Positions 33,517 through 42,456 of a stretch of DNA of 64,000 bases are shown in pieces. The notes under the pieces are model-generated. The model was not told the origin of the DNA. It searched no databases and worked only from the letters and a program-made list of their open reading frames with translations. The number at the start of each line of letters is the position of its first letter. The stretch's first letter is position 1. Source of the stretch: Bifidobacterium breve (GTDB taxonomy: Bacteria > Actinomycetota > Actinomycetes > Nanopelagicales > Nanopelagicaceae); contig CAMAPO010000003.1 of NCBI GenBank assembly GCA_945860245.1, positions 41,863-105,862 on the forward strand. Direction: 5' to 3'. Made by a program: the position numbers and the translations under genes.

Positions 33517-34650
33517 GTGAAGATTGTCAAAGTTGAGCCAATTCCAGTTGCCTACCCAGAGCCAAATGACTTTAATGCCGAGCGCTACCTTTGCTTGGTC
33601 AAGATCACGACAGATGATGGTCTTGTCGGGTGGGGCGAATCAATCACACAATTTAAAGAGGCAAATGGCGCTGTAGCCGCTCTGATAAGTGGTCTTGCTG
33701 ATGATTTTTTAATTGGAAAAAATCCAATAGATAACTACGCCATTTGGCATTCGCTCAAGGAGCGCGCTTGGTGGTACGGATACAGGGGTGGAATCGCTTC
33801 GTATGCAATATCAGCTATCGATATTGCGCTTTGGGATCTAAAGGGTAAGGCGCTAAACACTAGCGTTCTTGAATTACTTGGTGGCCCAGTACATGATCGC
33901 TTACCGGCCATTGCATCTGGCCATGCTCACGATGTTGATATTAAGAAGATGGCAGAAGAAGCAAAGACCTGGATGGATCAAGGTCTGCAGGGAATGAAAG
34001 TTGGATTTGGAAAGCGTGGACACGCCCATCTTGGATACGAACACGATCGCGATGTCGAATATGTAAAGACTATGAGAGAGACTCTTGGCGAAGACAAGAT
34101 GATCATGATCGATTGTGGTTATGCAATTAAATGGGATGTTGCAACTGCAGTTAAACGCGTTCAAGCCTTCGATGATTACAACATTGACTGGATTGAAGAA
34201 CCACTAGGTGCTTGGGATCCTGCAGGTTATGCAGATCTTCGCGCAAAGACCAAAACACTTATCGCCTACGGTGAGCGCGAATGGCAAGTAGGCGGGTTTG
34301 AAGAAATTCTTAAGACCGGCACATGCGATGTCTTCGGAATTGATCCAGGTCGCGCTGAAGGAATTACCGGATTTAAGAAAGCAGCCGATCGGGTTGAGGC
34401 TTATCGCCGAACAGCTAATGCGCATGCTTGGTCATCTGCAATTATTTCTGCCGCAAGCCTTGCTGTTTCATTTAGCAGCGCTGCATTTAGACTCTTTGAG
34501 TTCAAACCACTGGCTAATCCGATGCAAAATGATTTAATCACCGAGCCATTTACTCACTCTGAAGGCTGGGTATATCCACCACTTGGAAAACCTGGTCTTG
34601 GTATTGAAATCGTTGATGAAGTAATTGATAAGTACCGCCAGAAGTTTTAA
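33517..34650 (+). CDS. Mandelate racemase/enolase superfamily protein (sugar-acid dehydratase-like)
   Basis: 377 aa from GTG 33517, with AAAGGAGA 8 bases upstream and a promoter that excludes the earlier ATG. Catalytic features: GMKVGFGKRGH (Lys), IDCGYAI (Asp metal ligand), WIEEPLG (Glu), GEREWQVGG (Glu) and NAHAWSSAI (His). The combination belongs to the mandelate-racemase group of acid-sugar dehydratases, distinct from the relative at 3319 by its insert around GKRGHAHLGYEHD. Product would be a 2-keto-3-deoxy acid. Divergent from the lactonase-like gene, consistent with consecutive pathway steps. Confidence 0.85.
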   Translation: MKIVKVEPIPVAYPEPNDFNAERYLCLVKITTDDGLVGWGESITQFKEANGAVAALISGLADDFLIGKNPIDNYAIWHSLKERAWWYGYRGGIASYAISAIDIALWDLKGKALNTSVLELLGGPVHDRLPAIASGHAHDVDIKKMAEEAKTWMDQGLQGMKVGFGKRGHAHLGYEHDRDVEYVKTMRETLGEDKMIMIDCGYAIKWDVATAVKRVQAFDDYNIDWIEEPLGAWDPAGYADLRAKTKTLIAYGEREWQVGGFEEILKTGTCDVFGIDPGRAEGITGFKKAADRVEAYRRTANAHAWSSAIISAASLAVSFSSAAFRLFEFKPLANPMQNDLITEPFTHSEGWVYPPLGKPGLGIEIVDEVIDKYRQKF

Positions 34651-34693
34651 TAACTTCTACTCTTTATCTAAATTCTTTATCTAAATTCGGACT

Positions 34694-35698
34694 TCATTCA
34701 AAGAGGCTTTGGGCCTGCGAACTGAGCAAGGTTTCAATTCGCTTTGATCCTTTTTCATAGAACTCTTTGTCGCGTTCAACCAAGATTGCCGAGCGTTTGG
34801 AGATAACCGCGGCTTCACCCAGTGAAGATGAGCCCGCAAATGGATCGAGCAAAACATCATCCGGCTTTGAAAGTAGCTCGATTAAATAACGCAGCAAGTT
34901 AACCGGCTTCTCAGTTGGATGCAGGCGATTTCCGGCTTTACTGTTGAAGTTTACGAAATTAGGAACACACAATTGCGCAGAGCCTTCATCTTCTGAGTAA
35001 ATATTGATTGAACGTTCGGCCGCGGCCGTAGCCACTTCGGCAATTGCATTATTTACAATCTCTTTAATTCGACTTGCACTTGGGCGCGTATCAAGCTTAT
35101 CTAGCGCTTTACGTATCTCGAGATCAATTATCGTGGAGGCTTTATCTGAGATAGCGATGACTTCTTGCACAGTGATTTCAGGTTCTTCATTAAAATCAAT
35201 ATCAGCGTTGAAAACCGCCTTTGAACCTTTAACGCCAAGAACAATATATTCGCAGGCGCTCATCATCATGTGCTTGCGATTTACCGGTACCGCATTTGGC
35301 TTGCGCCAGGTAAGAGTGCGACGCGGCTTTAACTTGGCATCCTTCAGTGCAGAAATCAGATCAGACAAATACTCATCGGCACAGAAGATCGCAAAGCTGC
35401 CACCCGGACGCAATACTCGCTCGAACTCAACGGTCCAGCGTTTTAACAGATCTTTAAATTCATCCGGAGTGTAAGAATCCCAACCCTTTTCAGCATCAAA
35501 GCGGTAAGAGTTGATGGTGTTACCTTCGTAGGTGTGAAAATTTGTATCGCGCGCAATATTAAATGGGGGATCGGTCAGCACTAGATCGATAGATTGATCG
35601 GGCAACCATGTAAAGCCATCATCATTTACTAATCGGATATCACCTTGAGCCGTGTGGGTTTTCCCAACCAGGTTCGTATCAAGATCGCTGATGTTCAA
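34694..35698 (-). CDS. DNA methyltransferase, beta-class (N6-adenine or N4-cytosine)
   Basis: 334 aa. The catalytic motif TDPPFNIARDTNFH (about residue 41) comes first and the AdoMet-binding motif LLDPFAGSSSLGEAAV (about 285) comes near the C-terminus, with HPTEKPVNLLRYLI just before it: the beta-class order shared by CcrM, HinfI-type and similar enzymes. A helical insert (SDKASTIIDLEIRKALDK and on) sits in the middle as a probable target-recognition part. No restriction gene is adjacent, so it looks solitary. Downstream neighbour is convergent with 43 bases between; upstream lies a degenerate tRNA-like element. Confidence 0.9.
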   Translation of the reverse strand: MNISDLDTNLVGKTHTAQGDIRLVNDDGFTWLPDQSIDLVLTDPPFNIARDTNFHTYEGNTINSYRFDAEKGWDSYTPDEFKDLLKRWTVEFERVLRPGGSFAIFCADEYLSDLISALKDAKLKPRRTLTWRKPNAVPVNRKHMMMSACEYIVLGVKGSKAVFNADIDFNEEPEITVQEVIAISDKASTIIDLEIRKALDKLDTRPSASRIKEIVNNAIAEVATAAAERSINIYSEDEGSAQLCVPNFVNFNSKAGNRLHPTEKPVNLLRYLIELLSKPDDVLLDPFAGSSSLGEAAVISKRSAILVERDKEFYEKGSKRIETLLSSQAQSLFE

Positions 35699-35741
35699 GT
35701 AGGGCTCTTCCTTTATTTGATATCTGTGTGAAAACCAAAGA

Positions 35742-35811
35742 ATACGCTTTAGTTCAGCGGATAAAGCATCTGCCGACTAGGAGAAGGGTAGCGGATTCGA
35801 CTGACAGTCAC
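35742..35811 (+). other. Degenerate tRNA-like element, related to the one at 52408
   Basis: ACGCTTTAGTTCAGCGGATA, AAGCATC and GACTAGGAGAAGGGTAGCGG / ATTCGA follow a tRNA layout (D-arm, anticodon region, T-arm start), but acceptor ends do not pair and the T-arm 3' strand is replaced by a GACTG-A-CAGTC hairpin. Hand alignment to the element at 52408 gives 21/27 identical bases in the 5' part and 21/26 in the 3' part. Probably a tRNA remnant filling the gap between the methyltransferase and the CitE-like gene. Confidence 0.5.
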
Positions 35812-35823
35812 TCCTGGGAAAAG

Positions 35824-37065
35824 TTAGATATTGCCCTTATTGATCACGATTTTTCTTAAGCCTTCTTCATTAAGGCCAGTAAATTCTTCAACTTCGTGCG
35901 ATTGAATTGCGCCACAATCTAAACCTCGCAGGAAGTATCGAGCGAGAGTCAGAGCTGTGGCTGGTTCATCCATCGTTCCTGAGTGAGCGCTATTTAAATA
36001 GTTCTTAAGTCGAAGCGATGCAGCAGCAAGGCCATCACGATAGAAGATCCAGTTTGCGGCGATGCGAGTTGGCAGTTGCGATCCGTGCATATCCCAACCT
36101 TGATAGATACCGCGCTCTAGCGATCTGCGCACCAAGCGATAGTGATTGTGCATAGCTGCATGCACTTGATCACGTGTTCCGATTGGCAAGATATTGGTAG
36201 ATCCATCTGACATTCGCACCGTTGTGCCCGCAATTGCTACCTGCAGGATTGTTTTTGCATAATCCGCGGCCGGATGATCAAGGGTTTGATAAGCAGATGA
36301 GATTCCTGCCGCAGCCGAATAGTCATAAGTTCCGTAATGAAATCCAGTTAAGCGGCCCTTTGCTCGATCAATGTATTGCGAAGCAGTAGCTCGCCCTTGC
36401 TGATCCAATATGGCTTGTGTAGTTTCGATTTGAATCTCAAAACGGATCGTTCCATTTTTTAGAGCGTGATCGTTTTCAATCTTTTCGCAGGCAGCAACCA
36501 TGACATCGACTTGCTCGGGAAAAGTAACTTTCGGCAGAGTGACTATGAAGTTATCTGGGTATTTTCCTTGTTCTAGCATTCCTGCAATAAATCGATCGAG
36601 AGTCTTCAGCCCTCGAACTCTGGTTACCTCTTCCATAGCTTTCATACGTATTCCAATAAATGGCACTCTTAAAGAGGGAACTGCTTGCAAAGCGCTCTCA
36701 ATATGCTTTTCTTCTTGCTCATCGCCCCTGCGTCCGTAACCATCTTCAAAATCTATGCGCAAGTCTTCAATTGGCTGTCGTGCTAATTTATCTTTTATTC
36801 GTTCAAAGATTTCAGAGACCGAACCCTCTTGGCAACCAATTGCTTTAGCAAAAGATGCAGCGGTTGGAGCGTGTTCATCTATTACTGCTAGACCTGCAGC
36901 GCCCCATTCGGCAGGAGTCGTTGCACTCAACTTATCTGCTGGCACATAGCACGTGTGGATAGGTTGTCTGCCGCCAAAGTCGCCACGGTATTTCTTTGCA
37001 AGCAAATCATCTGCTTGGGCTAGCGTCTTAGATGCCTTATCAAAAAAAGCCTTATCTAAACTCAT
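35824..37065 (-). CDS. HpcH/HpaI aldolase/citrate lyase (CitE)-like protein of the allantoin operon
   Basis: 413 aa from ATG 37065 (MSLDKAFF), which overlaps the allantoicase stop as ATGA; the track start at 37089 lies inside allantoicase. TIM-barrel C-C lyase-like fold: LRIDFEDGYG (about residue 112), TLPKVTFPEQVD, FEIQIETTQAIL (Glu metal ligand) and GFHYGTYDYSAAAGI (Asp metal ligand) match the CitE/malyl-CoA lyase layout, while a long N- and C-terminal part is its own. I recognise it as the actinobacterial family often listed as DUF6986, adjacent to malate synthase. Exact reaction unknown; an aldol/lyase step on a glyoxylate-derived compound is likely. Confidence 0.72.
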   Translation of the reverse strand: MSLDKAFFDKASKTLAQADDLLAKKYRGDFGGRQPIHTCYVPADKLSATTPAEWGAAGLAVIDEHAPTAASFAKAIGCQEGSVSEIFERIKDKLARQPIEDLRIDFEDGYGRRGDEQEEKHIESALQAVPSLRVPFIGIRMKAMEEVTRVRGLKTLDRFIAGMLEQGKYPDNFIVTLPKVTFPEQVDVMVAACEKIENDHALKNGTIRFEIQIETTQAILDQQGRATASQYIDRAKGRLTGFHYGTYDYSAAAGISSAYQTLDHPAADYAKTILQVAIAGTTVRMSDGSTNILPIGTRDQVHAAMHNHYRLVRRSLERGIYQGWDMHGSQLPTRIAANWIFYRDGLAAASLRLKNYLNSAHSGTMDEPATALTLARYFLRGLDCGAIQSHEVEEFTGLNEEGLRKIVINKGNI

Positions 37066-38039
37066 TGCGCCGCCGCCTCTTCTCCCCATACTCGAAAGCG
37101 ACCCATGCCACCATCAGGAAAGACATCAACGCGGACCGCTTCTACTATCTGATTGCAGGGAGTTATGAATTTGTGAGGAGTATCAGGTTGAACTACTTGC
37201 CGCGCCAACAATTGAATCGCCCCTGGCGCTTTAAGTAATTCGGCAGCAGAACCCGCAGTCACCATTACTTCTGCAGGTGCATTTCCCTTGTAATGAGTTG
37301 TATCAATTTCAAGGGAATTAATCTTTCCCGCTGCAGATAATTGAACTACAAAATAATCATTTCCTTGGCCGCGACGTCTCTTATTTTCCCAACCATCGCC
37401 TTGATTCTTTGGTCGACCCGATTGAAGAGTATTTTCCGCGGATGAGTAAAAATTATCACTTGAGCCTATAAGTTTTGCTCCATTATCAAGTGCTGCCAGG
37501 TTCTTTGGACCCGAAGATGCTAACCAATTCGCATCAGGTGCTGGCTCGCCATGAACTCTAAAACGGGCTATGCCACCGTCGGGATGCATTGTTAAACGCA
37601 CATGAGTCCAGCGCGCATCACTCACAATCGGAAATAGATTTTCAGCATCACCAGTAAGTTCAGATTTTTCAAGGATAGTTATCCACTTTGCACCAAGAAG
37701 TTGGGCAATTGTTGGAATCTGATCAAAGTGAGCGGCCTGTACTGATGCGTGTGGGGGATAGTTGCCAGTGAAGTTACCAGTATCAATGTTGACACCTTTT
37801 ATAACCCCAGCCTGTCCGAGTCGCACAATTGCAAAGTCATTGCCGGGATCATTTCTGCGGCGACGGGTTTCCCAGCCATCGTAGATCTGACCCTTGTGGC
37901 CAAAGGTATGGGATGAAAACTTTGCGCGACCTGGGTTTAGAAGATTCTCTTTTTCAGCGAAGAATTCATCATTGGCATAAACAACTCCAGCGCCACTTTC
38001 CCGATCGGCTAAATCTGGCAAGCTCTGGAAAGCGCTCAA
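37062..38039 (-). CDS. alc: Allantoicase
   Basis: 325 aa, the usual length. Hydrolyses allantoate to ureidoglycolate and urea. The protein is an internal duplication: WETRRRRNDPGNDFAIVRLG (about residue 55) and WENKRRRGQGNDYFVVQLS (about 220) are the repeated jelly-roll landmarks, each followed by an IDTGNFTGNYPP / IDTTHYKGNAPA loop and by GGxxRFRVxGE. Starts by a 4-base ATGA overlap with allantoinase and ends by a 4-base overlap with the CitE-like gene, so translation is coupled through the operon. Confidence 0.95.
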   Translation of the reverse strand: MSAFQSLPDLADRESGAGVVYANDEFFAEKENLLNPGRAKFSSHTFGHKGQIYDGWETRRRRNDPGNDFAIVRLGQAGVIKGVNIDTGNFTGNYPPHASVQAAHFDQIPTIAQLLGAKWITILEKSELTGDAENLFPIVSDARWTHVRLTMHPDGGIARFRVHGEPAPDANWLASSGPKNLAALDNGAKLIGSSDNFYSSAENTLQSGRPKNQGDGWENKRRRGQGNDYFVVQLSAAGKINSLEIDTTHYKGNAPAEVMVTAGSAAELLKAPGAIQLLARQVVQPDTPHKFITPCNQIVEAVRVDVFPDGGMGRFRVWGEEAAAQ

Positions 38040-39379
38040 TTTTCTCCTCGTATCAAAAATTTTCCTTGAGGTGAATTTATCATTGCCCCATCTTTATAAA
38101 TGAGTTCACCACCCAGCCAGGTTTGTTTTACTTTCCCCTTTAAAAACTTACCTTGGTATGGCGTAAATTGGTTTTTATGAAATAACTCTGTCGGTTCTAC
38201 TCTAAATTCGTTTTCAGTATCAAATTCTGCGAAATCAGCATCCATTCCAACAGCAATCGCACCTTTATGTGCAAGACCTGCGAGCTGGGCTGGTTTTTCA
38301 GCCATCCATTTTGTGACCTGCCAGAGCGTTATTCCGCGCGCAAGGGCTTGAGTCCAAATAATAGAAAGTCCTAACTGTAATGAAGATATTCCACCCCAAG
38401 CCTGCTGGAAATCTCCAACATCAAATATCTTCAAATCCTCTGTGCAAGGCGAGTGATCAGAAACTATCTGATCGATTATTCCCGCTTCCAGCCCCTGCCA
38501 TAGCTCATCTTGATTACGTTGTTCTCTTATCGGGGGACAGCATTTGTAATGTGTTGCTCCATCCACGATTTCTTCAGAAGTAAGTGCCAGGTAATGTGGG
38601 CAAGTCTCCGCTGTGATTTTTACACCATCAGCTTTTGCAGATCTGATTAAGGAAAGTGAATCTCCGCTAGATAAATGCAGCACGTGTACCTTCGCCTGAT
38701 TACGTCGGGCTTCTTCGATCAATTGGGCGATCGCAACATTTTCAGCGCCTTTTGGTCGGGAAGCTAAGAACTCGGCATACGAGCGTGAAGATGGTTTTGC
38801 AGATCGCTCAATCGCAATTGAATCTTCAGCGTGCACGATCATTAGCGCATTATTTCTGGCAAGGACCTCAAGTGCTGCAGATAAATCATCAAGTGAAGAT
38901 GCGGGGAATTCATCCACACCAGAATGCAGCAGGAAGCATTTAAAACCAAAGACTCCTTCTTTCAGAAGCGGTTCCAGATCTTTGACATTGCCTGGGATTG
39001 ATCCACCCCAGAACCCAACGTCAATAGAACATTTGCCTTTCGCAGCTGCCTTTTTAATTGCCAGCGCCTCCACATTTACTGTGGGAGGAATGCTATTTAG
39101 CGGCATATCTATAACTGTTGTGATTCCTCCAGCCGCCGCTGCCTTGGTGGCAGATTCAAAACCTTCCCACTCTGTTCGTCCAGGTTCATTGATATGTACA
39201 TGTGAATCAACCAGGCCGGGAATCAATGCGCCAGTAATGGTCACATCCTGCGCTGCTTTTACAACATCGCTAAAGCCAGCAATTTTTAAAATCTTTCCAT
39301 CTTTTACACATACCGCTGCTGGTCTGCCACCAATATCTGTGATGACTTGTTGTGATCGAATAACTAGATCGAACTCCAT
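38036..39379 (-). CDS. allB: Allantoinase
   Basis: 447 aa, cyclic amidohydrolase family (dihydroorotase/hydantoinase). Opens the allantoin ring to allantoate. Metal site: DSHVHINEPGRTEWEGF (about residue 59), the carboxylated lysine in GFKCFLLHSGVDEFP (about 148), MIVHAED, HVLHLSS and SDHSPCT. The GFKCFL...GVDEFP segment is typical of allantoinase rather than dihydropyrimidinase. The ATG shares bases with the malate synthase stop (TAATG). Operon order is malate synthase, allantoinase, allantoicase, CitE-like. Confidence 0.95.
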   Translation of the reverse strand: MEFDLVIRSQQVITDIGGRPAAVCVKDGKILKIAGFSDVVKAAQDVTITGALIPGLVDSHVHINEPGRTEWEGFESATKAAAAGGITTVIDMPLNSIPPTVNVEALAIKKAAAKGKCSIDVGFWGGSIPGNVKDLEPLLKEGVFGFKCFLLHSGVDEFPASSLDDLSAALEVLARNNALMIVHAEDSIAIERSAKPSSRSYAEFLASRPKGAENVAIAQLIEEARRNQAKVHVLHLSSGDSLSLIRSAKADGVKITAETCPHYLALTSEEIVDGATHYKCCPPIREQRNQDELWQGLEAGIIDQIVSDHSPCTEDLKIFDVGDFQQAWGGISSLQLGLSIIWTQALARGITLWQVTKWMAEKPAQLAGLAHKGAIAVGMDADFAEFDTENEFRVEPTELFHKNQFTPYQGKFLKGKVKQTWLGGELIYKDGAMINSPQGKFLIRGEN

Positions 39380-40962
39380 TAATCAATCATCTCAAGAGCG
39401 GGCAACGTTAGGAAGTCTGCGTAGTCATTATCTAGGCTGACGCGCTCAAAAAGTTCTCCCGCTTGGGCTATTTTCGCCCTATCCCAACCACGAGCAATCA
39501 ACAGTTCTGACTCCTCTGCCAAGATTTTGCGAACTAAATCAACGCTTGCCTCGTTTGAGGTATCAGAATAAATAACCTTATTTTTAACTTGTTGCCAGAT
39601 CTGCGAGCGAGATATTTCTACAGTTGCCGCATCTTCCATCAAATTATGAATTGCGACCGCTCCGTTACCCGCTAGCCATGCCGCCAAATACTGAAGTGAT
39701 ACATCGATATTTAGCCGCAGACCTTCTTGAGTTATCGCCCCAGGAGTTTTAGACACCGCCAGCAAATCACTTGCTTGTACCTTCACTTCTGGACGCATTT
39801 TATCTAGTTGATTTGGTTTATCGCCGAGAGCACCATCAAAGACTTCTTTACACACGGCGACTAAATCTGGGTGTGCAACCCAAGATCCATCGAAGCCATC
39901 TCCTGCTTCACGGATTTTATCGGCGCGAACTTTATCAAAGGCAATCTTATTTATATTTTCATCTTTCCGGCTTGGCACAAATGCGGCCATACCTCCAATT
40001 GCAAAGGCGCCACGCTTATGGCAAGTTTGAACGAGCAAATCTGTGTAAGCCCGCATCATTGGCGCAGTCATAGCAACTTGACCACGATCGGGAATAAGAA
40101 ACTGCGCACCTCGATCTCTGAAGACCTTAATCATTGAGAATAAGTAATCCCATCGGCCAGCATTAAGCCCGCACATATGATCTTTTAACTCATATAAAAT
40201 CTCTTCCATTTCAAATGCGGCAGGGATTGTTTCGATCAAGAGGGTTGCGCGCACAGTGCCCTGAGGGATACCTAGATAACGTTGCGCCTCAACAAAGATT
40301 TCATTCCAAAGGCGCGCCTCGAGATGGCCTTCAGTCTTAGCTAAATAAAAATACGGTCCAGAGCCTCGTGCAATAAGTTCTTTTGCATTATGGAAAAGGT
40401 GCATTCCGGCATCAAAGATTGCTCCAACAATCGGTTTTCCATCGATAGTCACATTGCGCTCGAGCAAATGCCAACCCCGTGGTCTCACAACAAGCGTTGC
40501 GATTGGACCTTCACTTAATTTGTAGGATTTTCCTTCAGGGGATGTGAAAGTTAAATTTCGACGGGCAACACCTTGCAGGGTGAGTTGGCCCTCAACGACA
40601 TTTGACCAATGCGGTGTGTTCGAATCTTCTAAATCTGCGAGCCAAACTTTCGCTCCAGAGTTCAGGGCATTAATTGCCATCTTCGGATCTGTTGGGCCAG
40701 TGATCTCTACTCGTCGATCACGTAAGTCGGCAGGAGCTGGGGCAACTTGCCATTCTGATTCTCTAATAGCCCGTGTGCTGGGCAAGAAATCTAAAGTGCC
40801 ACCATTAGCAATCATTTGACGTTGTTCTTTTCTTGCCGCCAATCGTTGATCACGTTTTGCGTGGAAGAGTTGATCTAGATGAACAACAAAATCAATGGCT
40901 TCCTTCGTTAATACCTTTTCACTTCCAACTATCGCTGAAGGCGCGACACGGATCTCAGGCAT
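39379..40962 (-). CDS. aceB: Malate synthase A
   Basis: 527 aa, the A-isoform length. Condenses glyoxylate with acetyl-CoA to malate. Conserved blocks: FLPSTRAIRESEWQVAPAP, LATLVVRPRGWHLLE (catalytic Arg), AFEMEEILYELKDHMCGLNAGRWDYLFS, SWVAHPDLV and AAWLAGNGAVAIHNLMEDAATVEISR near the C-terminus. It lies with allantoinase and allantoicase rather than with isocitrate lyase, so it should serve glyoxylate released from allantoin degradation. It lies 11 bases downstream of the malic enzyme gene. Confidence 0.96.
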   Translation of the reverse strand: MPEIRVAPSAIVGSEKVLTKEAIDFVVHLDQLFHAKRDQRLAARKEQRQMIANGGTLDFLPSTRAIRESEWQVAPAPADLRDRRVEITGPTDPKMAINALNSGAKVWLADLEDSNTPHWSNVVEGQLTLQGVARRNLTFTSPEGKSYKLSEGPIATLVVRPRGWHLLERNVTIDGKPIVGAIFDAGMHLFHNAKELIARGSGPYFYLAKTEGHLEARLWNEIFVEAQRYLGIPQGTVRATLLIETIPAAFEMEEILYELKDHMCGLNAGRWDYLFSMIKVFRDRGAQFLIPDRGQVAMTAPMMRAYTDLLVQTCHKRGAFAIGGMAAFVPSRKDENINKIAFDKVRADKIREAGDGFDGSWVAHPDLVAVCKEVFDGALGDKPNQLDKMRPEVKVQASDLLAVSKTPGAITQEGLRLNIDVSLQYLAAWLAGNGAVAIHNLMEDAATVEISRSQIWQQVKNKVIYSDTSNEASVDLVRKILAEESELLIARGWDRAKIAQAGELFERVSLDNDYADFLTLPALEMID

Positions 40963-40973
40963 TCATTTACCCC

Positions 40974-42365
40974 TTATTTTCTTTTGGTTGCAATTGCAAA
41001 AACTGCTTCAGATACCGCCGGTGAAACAGCAGGATCAAAAACGCTAGGGACGATGTAACTTTCATTTAGCTGTTCGGCGCTAACGCACTCAGATATTGCC
41101 CGAGCCGCAGCCGCCAGCATTTCATCGGTAATTTTTGAGACTCCAGCATCGAGCAGCCCTCGGAAAAGTCCAGGGAAGGCAAGTACGTTATTGATTTGAT
41201 TTGGATAGTCACTTCTGCCGGTTGCAACAATGCGGGCATGCTTATGGGCGAGGGCGGGATCAATCTCTGGATCTGGGTTCGACATAGCAAAGACAATTGA
41301 GTCACTTGCCATCGATGCAACATCTGCTTCCGTGATGATATTTGGTGCGCTAACTCCAATAAACACATCAGCACCCTTCATCGCCTCAGAGACTGAATAG
41401 CGCTTATTTTCATGGTTTGTGTTTTCGATTAACCAGGCGCGCATAGGGTTTTCTGAGAGTGATTCTTTATGCAAAATCCCTTTTGAATCAAAGGCAACTG
41501 CGTTCTTTAGGCCAGATAGGAATAGCAGTTTGAGAATCGCTGTTCCAGCTGCTCCAGCACCTACCAATACGACTCGGATTTCTCCCATATCCTTTTTAAC
41601 AATGCGCAGCGCATTCAATAGCGCAGCCAGAACCACAATGGCGGTGCCGTGCTGATCATCGTGGAAGACGGGAATATCAAGGAGTTCTTTCAGCCGTGCT
41701 TCGATTTCAAAGCAACGGGGCGCGGAAATATCTTCCAAGTTGATTCCACCAAAACCAGGAGCAATAAGCTGCACAGTACGAATAATTTCTTCAGCATCCT
41801 GAGTATCTAAACAGATCGGCCAGGCATCTACATTTGCAAAGCGCTTAAATAAAACTGCTTTACCTTCCATTACCGGCATCGCCGCTTCTGGTCCAAGATT
41901 TCCAAGGCCCAAAATAGCTGAACCATCAGAGACTACCGCCACGGTATTTCGCTTAATTGTCAGACGTCGCGCATCGGATTTATCAGCAGCGATTGCTAAG
42001 CAAATGCGAGCAACACCTGGTGTGTAAGCACGCGATAGATCATCGCGAGTTTTCAGCGGAACTCGAGAAGCGACTTCAAGTTTGCCACCTAAGTGCATTA
42101 AAAATGTTCTGTCGCTAACTTTCTTTACAGTGAAGTTAGGTGATGCCGCAGTAATAGCCGCACTAATTTCATCTGCATGATCTGCATCTCGTGTATCGCA
42201 GGTGATATCTACAACGACGCGATCGTGATGAGATTCGACAACGTCTAAGGCGGTCAAAGTTCCGCCAGAACTGACGATTGCCGCGGTGATCAATGAGGTG
42301 GGGGAAGATTGTGTTTTCGCTTCCACTCGGATTGTGATCCCATATCCAGGGCTAGTTGTGCTCAC
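40974..42365 (-). CDS. NAD(P)-dependent malic enzyme with N-terminal ACT-like domain
   Basis: 463 aa from GTG 42365 (VSTTSPGYG), AGAGG 7 bases upstream; the track start at 42404 lies in the promoter region. Oxidatively decarboxylates malate to pyruvate. Residues 1-80 form an ACT-like regulatory domain (ITIRVEAKTQ...VVVDITCDT); the catalytic part shows DDLSRAYTPGVARIC (Tyr), AVVSDGSAILGLGNLGP, PIEEP-equivalent NLEDISAPRCFEIE, FHDDQHGTA and the Rossmann VVLVGAGAAGTAILKLL. First gene of the allantoin catabolic operon, so it would convert malate made by AceB to pyruvate. Divergent from the IclR regulator. Confidence 0.93.
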   Translation of the reverse strand: MSTTSPGYGITIRVEAKTQSSPTSLITAAIVSSGGTLTALDVVESHHDRVVVDITCDTRDADHADEISAAITAASPNFTVKKVSDRTFLMHLGGKLEVASRVPLKTRDDLSRAYTPGVARICLAIAADKSDARRLTIKRNTVAVVSDGSAILGLGNLGPEAAMPVMEGKAVLFKRFANVDAWPICLDTQDAEEIIRTVQLIAPGFGGINLEDISAPRCFEIEARLKELLDIPVFHDDQHGTAIVVLAALLNALRIVKKDMGEIRVVLVGAGAAGTAILKLLFLSGLKNAVAFDSKGILHKESLSENPMRAWLIENTNHENKRYSVSEAMKGADVFIGVSAPNIITEADVASMASDSIVFAMSNPDPEIDPALAHKHARIVATGRSDYPNQINNVLAFPGLFRGLLDAGVSKITDEMLAAAARAISECVSAEQLNESYIVPSVFDPAVSPAVSEAVFAIATKRK

Positions 42366-42390
42366 AGATCGCCTCTTTTCATATTTCACT

Positions 42391-42417
42391 ATACGGAGTA
42401 TCATTCTCTTAGAATGA
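42391..42417. promoter_or_regulatory. Candidate IclR operators between malic enzyme and regulator genes
   Basis: Two adjacent inverted repeats: ATAC-GGA-GTAT (42391-42401) and TCATTCT-CTT-AGAATGA (42401-42417). The minus-strand -10-like TATAGT and the plus-strand TAGAAT overlap them. Such paired sites suit an IclR tetramer controlling both directions. Confidence 0.5.
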
Positions 42418-42456
42418 AATTTAGGATAACCTTATTTGGAAAGAAAGGCCACTCAT

